Of a stretch of DNA of 64,000 nucleotides, positions 57,401 through 64,000 are shown piece by piece (within the stretch, counting starts at the first letter, position 1; each line of letters begins with the position of its first letter). The DNA comes from Cheiracanthium punctorium (Eukaryota; Arthropoda; Arachnida; Araneae; Cheiracanthiidae). The position numbers and the translations under genes are program-made. The stretch is taken from contig JAWZYV010019608.1 of the NCBI GenBank assembly GCA_038373885.1, positions 124,001 through 188,000 on the forward strand, in the 5' to 3' direction. A model generated the notes under the pieces. It saw nothing but the letters and a program-made list of their open reading frames with translations, made no database searches and had not been told where the DNA came from.

Positions 57401-60093
57401 TTTCTTTGTTTCTAGTATTTGCCTTCTAAGGTTAGCAAGAGCTGCAAGCCTTTATATGGCCAACCACAGACTTGGCTATAGGACGATCATCGACGTATTC
57501 TAAAACAGCTAAACGAAATTTGCCAGTAAGATGACGCTGTGCATCGTAATCAATGTTTGTGTTGTGCACATGCGTGCGCTAGAAGTAGATTGCATCATGA
57601 TTTGTCACTGTCACATAGAGGACGCTTATGTAGCTATTGAAAAGTGATTGAGTACTTTCCTTTGAAAGGCTGACGCTATTTCGTCTGTCTGCTCTAGTTG
57701 AAGATCGTTATATAACCAAGTCCATATGGCCAACATTTACCAGAGATTTAAGAAAAGTTGGTAAGTTCTGTGGCTTTCTCTACTTTTGTTGTTGCTTTAT
57801 AGGGCTATCACACTGAGAAAAATCCGACCAACTTTCCTTGCAAATCAAGTTTCCGGCCGATTTTCTCCGCCGTTACCTTGACGACCGCGAACTCCAACTT
57901 TTTCCTTTCCGAAGGAAAAAATCCGAGTCGGACAAAATTTTGGCCAATCAGAGTACTTCTTCCTGCTACGTCATAAGCAATTTCGAGCAATGGCGACTAC
58001 TACTATGTTCGAAGCTTGGCAGCTTGGCTCGATGTCAGAATCACGTGTAAATAAAATTATGGCCGCGTTCAAGTGGACTTTGGAATTAGAGATTGCTGCC
58101 CATCCGTTGCTGCCGAAATTGCTGCCGATCCGATGTAAATATACCAACGCACGATAAGTAAAATAAGAACCTGCATGCCAAATCAGCGATGCGATGACTA
58201 TTTGGCGTCGGAGAGAGTTTGTTTACTTTTGCAACCCTTAAAGATAACCACGCCTTCAAGTCCGTTGGAAAAGTTGGTCCAGCGCGAAGTTGCTCGGATT
58301 TTCCCTTTAGTGTGATAAGGCCATTAAGTGTATTGGTTCGCAACTACACTGTTATTAAAGAAAGATGGTTTTTGAGTATCTACTTTCATAATTCACGCTA
58401 TCCAAAACTTGAGATACACAGGTTTTGAAGAAAATTTTCTCGAAATGAACGTGGAAAATGCATCGAACTTAGATTGCGAAAAATTTAAGAAATTTCGATA
58501 TAAAGAGGTGTTGAAGATACACAGGTTCGACTACAATTACCTATCCTTGCGATCGCTGCAGCAGATCCGTCCGGCAGTCTCCAAGGTAAGGGGTACAGCA
58601 TGTTCATCTCGAGGATGTGCCTGACCTGGGAGGGCCTGAAGTCCGTTATAAGACCCGTGTAGCGCGTCTTGAAGGTGTAGTAGTTCCGCAAGGTCTTGAA
58701 GGCAACCTCTGTGTCGAACTTCTTGCACCGCAGGAAACGCAGGAGAAAATCGTCGTCTATTCGCGGCCTGAAGTCGTTCTCGTCTGCAAGAGAGAGAGGG
58801 AAAATGGTGTAAAGAAATAGAAAGTCATGTCCAATGTAAGTCATGGATAAGTCATGTCCAATGAGTGTGTAGAAGCTCAGAGGGATGGATGCGAGACGAG
58901 ACAAGAAGTGACAGAGATTTACAGTTGTTATGCGAAACGAGACAGATATTTTCATCATTACTGTTATAGAGATTTTGCGAGACAAGACAAATGTTTTCTC
59001 GTTACTGCATTGGGATTTTGCGAGACGAGACAAAGCTTTTCAGCTATTTTACTACAGGCATTTTCTTCGTCATCCCTACTCAGTTTCCATCAGAAGGCCA
59101 AAGGTCGAGCAGAACCGGCCCTTGGAGCCAGAGCTGAAAAGACTGACAATCTCTCTGTAGACTGGACTGTTGTACTGAATGTTGGTTTGTGGGACCTGGG
59201 TGGGGAATGTTGGTTGGTGAGTTTGTGTTCGCTAATGGAAGCTGGTGTACGTTAAGTCTTTTCGAGGCTCCAATGTACTTCATGCTGTCCTCCGACCTGT
59301 CTAAAGCTACAAAAGTGATGTCCGGACAGGAATTTCTTCAGGTGCAATTCACTGGTGGATGGTAGTACCCTATAGTACCAATCTTACCAATCAGGTACCA
59401 ATATAGTACCTGAAGAAAATCCTGTAAAGCCACCACTTTCCCACTGACGAAGCACTGACTGCAGACAACTGTGACACTCTGGCTCTTTTTTTCAGGTGGC
59501 AGACTCCTATGATACTGAACTACAAAAACTTATCCAACTGTATGACAAGTGTGACAGGTTATTCTTATGTTGTGAAGTAGCCAAAATATTGCTGTATCGT
59601 TTGCAATAAAATTTTCCAAGTAATATTGTTTTGTTTCTTTTTATAGGTCGTAGGAAATGGGGATGGACGCGAGACGAAAAATAGGCGCCTCGCAAAACAG
59701 CCTAAAAGCTTTGTCTAGTCTCGCAAAAAATCTGTAAATCTTTCCCTACTGGGAAATTTACTTTCCGGAAGGCATTCGTATACATATAATCATATAATCT
59801 TAGATTTTACCTCATGATTGCAGCAAAGTAGTGTCTAATACGCCTAGCACGTCATGTATTATAGCAAGAAAAATCTAATTATATTACATCTCCCTGCGTA
59901 CATAAAATGCTGAAACAACAGATAAATGAATTTCCATTTAACGGAGTCCATAGGTACACTTACTGTTTATGCGCCGCCTGAGTTCCTTCAGGGCTTGGAC
60001 TCGGACTTCCTCGGTCTCTCCGAGTTCCTCCTCGGCTTTCTCCGCTATCTCCGGCGTCAAGCCTTCCATCCACATCGGTAACGCCGTCATCAT
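51183..60093 (-). CDS. CRAL-TRIO lipid-transfer protein, alpha-tocopherol transfer protein-like
   Basis: A cytosolic Sec14/CRAL-TRIO protein that carries one hydrophobic ligand between membranes; alpha-tocopherol is the ligand of the best-known member, but the ligand here cannot be read from sequence. Exons (high to low): 60093-59964, 58783-58541, 57018-56822, 54590-54480, 51410-51183, all GT-AG, phases 1,1,0,0; 909 nt, 302 aa (human TTPA 278). The CRAL-TRIO N-terminal helix bundle spans about 10-105, with DDDFLLRFLRCKKFD. The lipid-binding fold spans about 115-260: GLVCLEIIIAPPATQVCG, IIFDLDKFGLRHLR, IRIKGIHLVNEPFF, PKELGGTLG. A basic RKRSSKALGLFL tail ends it. The start is the first of two adjacent Met codons, right after a likely splice acceptor. 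Confidence 0.95.
51654..51955 (-). mobile_element. tRNA-derived SINE with 14-bp TSD (CRAL-TRIO intron 4)
   Basis: About 302 bp, minus strand. Head GTGGTAGCCCAGTGGTTAAG and GGTTGCGGGTTCGATACC are clean A and B boxes with anticodon-loop CTCGTAA (CGT, Thr type). The body ends in a (AAAT)n tail. Flanks AAGCGATAAATCTT (51640-51653) and AAGCGAGAAATCTT (51956-51969) are a 14-bp target duplication with one mismatch. Confidence 0.88.
52816..53094. mobile_element. piggyBac-like fold-back MITE, copy D, both ends of GAGGCGC type
   Basis: 279 bp, TTAA at 52812-52815 and 53095-53098. Both ends read C(CC)TTTGAGGCGCAACCC (left with two changes), so the element is one nearly perfect palindrome of about 130-bp arms, e.g. 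GGGTAGCCGTTACCATCGCT against AGCGATGGCAACGGCTGCCC. Confidence 0.88.
53518..54216. mobile_element. piggyBac-like fold-back MITE, copy E, both ends of ACGCGC type
   Basis: About 700 bp, right TTAA at 54217-54220, left degenerate (TCAA 53514-53517). Both outer arms are the ACGCGC...GTTCC...CTCTGGGAACACC type and both inner arms the GGCAGCCGTTGCCATCGC type, so this is the full-length fold-back form. Confidence 0.88.
54480..54590 (-). CDS. CRAL-TRIO gene coding exon 4
   Basis: A 37-codon phase-0 exon: DCLPIRIKGIHLVNEPFF, then the lid helix region LNIVRSFLSDKIRNR. Matches the VKAIHLINEP...PFL..KIKERI region of TTPA. Acceptor taaatag, donor gtaagt. Confidence 0.95.
55069..55246. mobile_element. hAT MITE of the CAG-GCGTAGCC family (CRAL-TRIO intron 3)
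   Basis: 178 bp with TSD CCTTTCGA / CCATTCGA (55061-55068, 55247-55254; one mismatch). Ends CAATGGCTTAGCCACGG and CAGTGGCGTAGCGAG (minus strand). About 75% similar to 63775-63955 across its length by eye. Inserted in an older repeat bounded by 'cagtggcgtaaat' near 54943 and 'atacgccacc' near 55475. Confidence 0.82.
56169..56658. mobile_element. piggyBac-like fold-back MITE, copy F (CRAL-TRIO intron 3)
   Basis: TTAA at 56165-56168 and 56659-56662. Left tip CCCTTTGAGGCGCAATCC, right tip (minus) CCCTTTAACGTGCTGTG. One short and one long arm around the palindrome centre. Lies 163 bp from CRAL-TRIO exon 3. Confidence 0.9.
56822..57018 (-). CDS. CRAL-TRIO gene coding exon 3
   Basis: Completes Gly125 and encodes to residue 190: HFDLSSATPEDLLAAGLVCL, PPATQVCGGSIIFDLDKFGL, then LVRLAQ. 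Acceptor ttttgtag, donor gtaccg, an unusual +4 to +6 donor but phase-perfect. It forms the core strand and helix of the ligand-binding pocket. Confidence 0.94.
57465..57723. mobile_element. MITE with GGACGATCATC ends, copy 4 (most complete)
   Basis: Left CACAGACTTGGCTATAGGAC, right (minus) GGACTTGGTTATATAACGAT, flanked by ATATGGCCAAC at 57454-57464 and 57724-57734 (11-bp exact direct repeat). Reverse complement of the interiors at 37.1 and 49.6 kb. Lies in CRAL-TRIO intron 2. Superfamily not determined. Confidence 0.75.
57802..58322. mobile_element. Fold-back element with GGGCTATCACAC ends
   Basis: Left GGGCTATCACACTGAGAAAA, right (minus) GGCCTTATCACACTAAAGGG, followed on both sides by AATCCGA and, further in, CCAACTTTTCC. 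About 520 bp, ending 218 bp from exon 2 of the CRAL-TRIO gene. No clean TSD. The left arm also has an internal GGAAAGGAAAAA palindrome. Confidence 0.68.
58541..58783 (-). CDS. CRAL-TRIO gene coding exon 2
   Basis: Completes Asn44 and encodes residues to 124: ENDFRPRIDDDFLLRFLRC, KTLRNYYTFKTRYTG and IARI. The upstream frame extends well past the acceptor (cttgcag) but that part is intron. Donor gtaatt after GGATAG, phase 1. Confidence 0.95.
58885..59045. repeat. Diverged GCGAGACGAGACAAA repeats in CRAL-TRIO intron 1
   Basis: Four spaced copies of a GAGACGAGACAAA-like motif at about 58889, 58936, 58977 and 59017, roughly 40-47 bp apart, each followed by AT-rich sequence. A related inverted stretch (tttgtctagtctcgcaaa) lies at 59711-59730 after GGATGGACGCGAGACGAAAA at 59660. 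Confidence 0.6.
59964..60093 (-). CDS. CRAL-TRIO gene coding exon 1
   Basis: 43 codons plus one base: MMTALPMWMEGLTPEIAEKA, an acidic helix, then KELRRRIN. Donor gtaagt. An in-frame stop lies 12 nt upstream of the ATG, within a likely acceptor (ttgtag, exon edge at 60105), so the 5' UTR is probably spliced. The second Met could also start the protein. Confidence 0.9.
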
Positions 60094-60155
60094 AGAATCC
60101 GTCGCCTACAACGGGGGTAAGTGAGAAGTTAGGAAAAGAAATTCGATATATTTAA

Positions 60156-60597
60156 CCCTTTAACGGGCAGTGATCCCTCTCTGGGAACACCCAACTCTGA
60201 CGTTTTGACTGCTGCCCGTCACGAAGAATAGATTGGATTTCTATAAAAATAGTTGCGGGTGACATAGCTCCACGAGAATCCTTTACTTTTTAGCACGTCA
60301 TTCCCCGCGAAAAAATTGGTCACGATTATTTTGAACAGCACCGACATCTGCTGAAAAATGGAAGAAGGCGAGAACAGCTGGATAGATTGCCCAATGCTGA
60401 AAAAAGGGCAGCCGTTGCCATCGCTCGACTTAACTACCAGCAAGATGCGCCCGGCACAGCCAGCTGTCGTCAAAAAAGGGTCTCTAGATCTGTGGCACGC
60501 GATGAACGCTTCGATCTTCCGCCATCTTGCTGGTAGTTAAGTCGATCGATGGCAACGGCCTTTTTTCAGCATTGGGAAAGGGTTGCGCCTTAAAGGA
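60156..60597. mobile_element. piggyBac-like fold-back MITE, copy G, upstream of CRAL-TRIO exon 1
   Basis: TTAA at 60152-60155 and 60598-60601. Left tip CCCTTTAACGGGCAGTG, right tip (minus) CCTTTAAGGCGCAACCC: one long arm and one short arm. Lies 50 bp upstream of the likely acceptor of the first coding exon, so in a 5' intron or the promoter. Confidence 0.88.
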
Positions 60598-60604
60598 TTA
60601 AGGT

Positions 60605-62142
60605 AAAAGCCACCTTCGGGGCACTTTTTTGAGCGAAATTTTAATGAAAAATTCACGTTCGTTATAAAAATATGTAACTTTAATGAAATTCAATGTAAAC
60701 TTTGAAATTTGGCAAATTCCATTGCAATTTTGGTTAAAAAATTGCATTTATGCCACACCTAATGAAAAACAAATTCTAATAAATATTTTTAATAATATTT
60801 ATACGGTATATAACTATCATATTTACCGGTATCATGAACCAAAAGATTTGCAAAATTCCTGATAGTTATAAGAATTTTTATTTGAAAACTCAGTATTTTT
60901 TTCTAAAAAAAGAGTATTTTTTGAAGAAAAACATGGTCATCAAATATATAAATATATATAGAAATATATTCTTCTTCATAACATAGCTAATAATGCCCAA
61001 AATATCCTGCCAAAGTTTGAAATCAATATCAATATCCCAACAACGTTATCAGATATGGCATTTATCGTTACAGAAAATTTACGAGAAACATACTTCTTCA
61101 GAAAACGCGCATATATAAATACATATTTCCACAAAACAAGGATTTTTATTTTTTATTATACGGAATGAATAGGCTACTATTAAATACTTTCCAACACTTA
61201 AAACAAGGTCTGACCATAGACTTTTATGTATTGAAAGAATTTTGGGTTTCCCCGAAAATAAACTGCTAATGCTAATACACAGCAATTTTCATAGGGCATA
61301 CACTATAGCCGATAGCAGTTCGACAGCAATGTAGTATATATTGCTGTACATAAATTAAGCGGCAGTCGATGATTACTGACTGTGGTTAGGACGGACAGAC
61401 AGACAGACAAAACAAAATCATAAATTCTTTTCAATTGTCATATAAAATGCTGAAAACCAGGCCCAAAGCCAAGCGACTCAACTAAGAAGGGGGGGGGGGT
61501 GTCCTCAGGGTGGCTGTGTATTTTAAATTGTTTTCTCCCCCCCCCGCTACAGGTCTTTTAAGTATTACGTAAACATATTTTTACCCATTTTATTTAATTG
61601 TTCCTATTAATTTAATTGTTCATTGAATTTCATTTAAAATTTAATTAATTTATATTTAATTTTATAGAGATTTAAATTTGCTAACAAAATAAAACCTTGT
61701 TTTATTTATCGCTGTGGTAAAAATAAAGTACGGTAATGCCACGCATTATTTTTTCCTCATTCTTAATAATTTATTGATAATGTTATTCATTTTTTAAAAA
61801 TATGTCTTTGAAAACAGTCCCACTGTTCTGAAACCTAAATTTGATATTTCGCTAATGAAAATGTATTGGACATGGATACTTAATTTATAGTAATTCTATT
61901 TTTTAATGAATTTCTTTTAATTAAACATTTTTATTTTTTCAAATCACTGTTCTTTGTATTCTGCAAATTTGAAAGAGAGGGCAAAATTTTTTTCTAGGTG
62001 GTCTGACCCCAGATAGACCACTCTGGGTGCGGGTCTGTTGAAAATATAGAAATAATATAAAAATTTATTTGAAAAAGTTTAATTTTAAGTAAACTCGATA
62101 TGAGAAGATTTTTTTCACGAAGCACACACACAGACTTGGCTT
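60605..62142. other. AT-rich upstream region, nothing recognised
   Basis: Should include upstream sequence of the CRAL-TRIO gene. G and C runs at 61490-61500 and 61541-61550 form an inverted pair that may be the remains of a G-run hAT MITE. Confidence 0.35.
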
Positions 62143-62146
62143 TTAA

Positions 62147-62657
62147 CCCTTTAACGCGCAGTGTTCCCGCTCTGGGAACACCAAACTCTGACGTTTTGAC
62201 TGTTGCCAGTCACGAAGAATAGATCTGATTTCTATAAAAACAGTTGCGGGTGACAGAGCTCCACGAGAATCCTTTACTTTTTTGCACGTCATTTCCCATA
62301 GAAAAATTTTCACGGTTATTTTTAACAGCACTGACATCTGCTGAAAAATGGAAGATTGCAAGAACAGCCGGATAGATTGCCCAATGCTGAAAAAAGGGCA
62401 GCCGTTGCCATCGCTCGACTTAACTACCAGCAAGATGGCGGACGATTGAAACGTTCATCGCGTGCCACAGATCTAGAGACCCTTTTTTGACGCAGCTGGC
62501 TGTGCGCGAGCACAGCCGGCTGTCGTCAAAAAGGGGTCTCTAGATCTGTGGCACGCGATGAACGTTTCAATCGTCCGCCATCTTGCTGGTATTTAAGTCG
62601 AGCGATGGCAATGGCTGCCCTTTTTTCAGCATTGGGCAAAGGGTTGCGCCTCAAAGG
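62147..62657. mobile_element. piggyBac-like fold-back MITE, copy H
   Basis: Left TTAA at 62143-62146 and tip CCCTTTAACGCGCAGTG; the right end is the GAGGCGC type (tgcgcctcaaagg) with a mutated TTAA. The palindrome centre carries GCTGGCTGTGCGCGAGCACA, a complete inner fold-back. Confidence 0.88.
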
Positions 62658-62659
62658 TT

Positions 62660-63774
62660 TGTATTATTTTTAATTATCAAATAAAATCTGCCACAATCAT
62701 CCTGAAATGGGTCTCTCTCTGCTATAGTAGGAAGATACACATTTCTCACCTCAACTCTATTCACCATTGGTTGCAATTAGTTCATTCGAAAAGAATTTTG
62801 AATTGGCCGTATAAAATAATACAGTCATTAACGAAATATGAATAGTCTGTTAAAATATAATGTTTCCGTCAACATCATTGTAACTTTATTATTATCTCAA
62901 ACATAAATCACCGTAGTCTACTAATGCCGACAAGGAAACGCTTTGACCAAGCCAATTTTATCAGATTATGCTACTTTCCTCAAGACTGGACACTTTTGGA
63001 ATCTGTAATGCAACTAAAATTTGTTGTGCCTCTGCGATTTCCACAGAGCGTAGCGTCGTGGGGCACGTGTCCTCGACTTTCTTTCAAAATCTATCAATCT
63101 TCAACATTTGTTTGGAAATGCAGAGGAAACCTTTCTTTTCTGCAATTAAATTCGGTATGCGTACATCTCCCAATTCCGCCCCCCCCCCCCAAAAAAAAAA
63201 AAAATAATAATAAAAAATAATTCCTGGTACGTTTATGGCGGTTTTTAAATCTTTCCAGAAAAGTTGAAAACTATGATTTTGGTTTGTCAGTCTGTCCTAG
63301 TTCTAACAGCCGGCAATGGAAATAGATTTCTAAAAAAATTTATACATATTTATGTACAGCAACGAAAAAAAGAGAAAACCACTCACTTGTTCATTATTTG
63401 GCCGTGGTTCGTCGTACAGCAAAGTTATATATACCATCCTTTCGCAAATAACGTATATTTTAATTTACTATTAATTTAATTTGCATAAGGGGTCGCCTTC
63501 ACATTTAATTCTCCATCAACTTCGTTTTTTTTCAATGGCAACACTCTACTTTGATTTTATTAAACGAAAGAAAATCTTCAAATTACTCTAAATATCAATT
63601 TTCCATGATAATTTGCGGAGATATTGAGAATTTAAGGGACTTTCTGTAAATTGAAAAACGCTATTCGTAGATTCCGAACTTTCTGCCTTTCGTTAATTTC
63701 GATAGCGATAGTTAAAATAAATAATAGTTAATTTTAGTGAAAATAATGTTTCTAGTCTGAAGTTTTTTGTACTG
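62660..63774. other. Right-end flank, nothing recognised
   Basis: AT-rich with a C(11)A(14) run at 63179-63204. Overlapping frames at 62924-63220 have no domain and end in that run. Confidence 0.35.
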
Positions 63775-63955
63775 CAGGGGCGTAGCCAAGGGGTGGGGGG
63801 GGGTTATGGGTGTCATAACCCCCCCCCCCCCATGAGAAATTTTTGCCATACAAAATGTATATTCTTTACTACATTATCACGCACAAGTATACATATATAT
63901 GAGTTGTAGTAGTCGTAACCCCCCCCACCATGAAAAATTTCTGGCTACGCTCCTG
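63775..63955. mobile_element. hAT MITE of the CAG-GCGTAGCC family, right edge
   Basis: 181 bp with exact 8-bp TSD TTGTACTG (63767-63774 and 63956-63963). Ends CAGGGGCGTAGCCAAGG and CAGGAGCGTAGCCAG (minus strand). Contains a hairpin of G and C runs (63790-63832). Confidence 0.9.
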
Positions 63956-64000
63956 TTGTACTGAGATTTGTACCGAGAAAATATTTAGTCAGTGGTCCAA

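Noticed and set aside
58785..59033. N-terminal extension of the CRAL-TRIO protein upstream of exon 2
   Set aside because: The frame is open but reads as AT-rich intron; the acceptor at 58784 joins exon 1 in phase with a proper family N-terminus.

Overview
The window is eukaryotic nuclear DNA: AT-rich, intron-rich and crowded with small DNA transposons and tRNA-derived SINEs. It is not bacterial or organellar. The proteins (sorting nexin 17, a secreted serpin, an alpha-tocopherol-transfer-like CRAL-TRIO protein) and the transposon mix (hAT, Tc1/mariner, pogo-like, piggyBac-like) suggest an arthropod, most likely a chelicerate such as a spider. That assignment is inference; no database search was run.

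Three complete protein-coding genes were rebuilt by hand from exon homology, GT-AG splice sites and codon phase. (1) SNX17, minus strand, 12 coding exons from 30861 down to 4338, 481 codons; all 11 introns are GT-AG and all phases match. (2) A secreted serpin, plus strand, 3 coding exons from 39683 to 46001, 410 codons, with signal peptide, inhibitory-type hinge and a polyadenylation signal. (3) A CRAL-TRIO lipid-transfer protein of the alpha-tocopherol transfer protein-like group, minus strand, 5 coding exons from 60093 down to 51183, 302 codons. They share no pathway: endosomal recycling, extracellular protease control, and cytosolic transport of a hydrophobic ligand.

Most of the rest is mobile DNA, and many copies can be delimited to the base by target-site duplications (TSDs). 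Introns of SNX17 hold a pogo-like-unrelated set: a mariner relic split by a retro-insertion (12926-13733), a hAT-like element (20016-22148) that itself carries a second element with a 75-bp tandem array (20840-21986), a hAT element with a decayed transposase (23545-25380), a hAT-like element nested with another (26323-26933), and a second copy of the 75-bp-array element (28559-30047). The interval 30862-39682 holds a hAT element with a large hairpin, a LINE fragment and tRNA-derived SINEs. The serpin and lipid-transfer genes are riddled with a fold-back piggyBac-like MITE (eight clear copies plus one old one), a G-run hAT MITE, a pogo-like element and a SINE with a 14-bp TSD.

The part least like standard families is the 75-bp-array element: two copies with clean but different 8-bp TSDs, a 31-bp-arm hairpin next to one end, and array lengths of 8 versus 10 units. 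Stretches not mentioned are AT-rich sequence in which I could support nothing. UTRs and promoters are mostly undefined because no transcript data are available.
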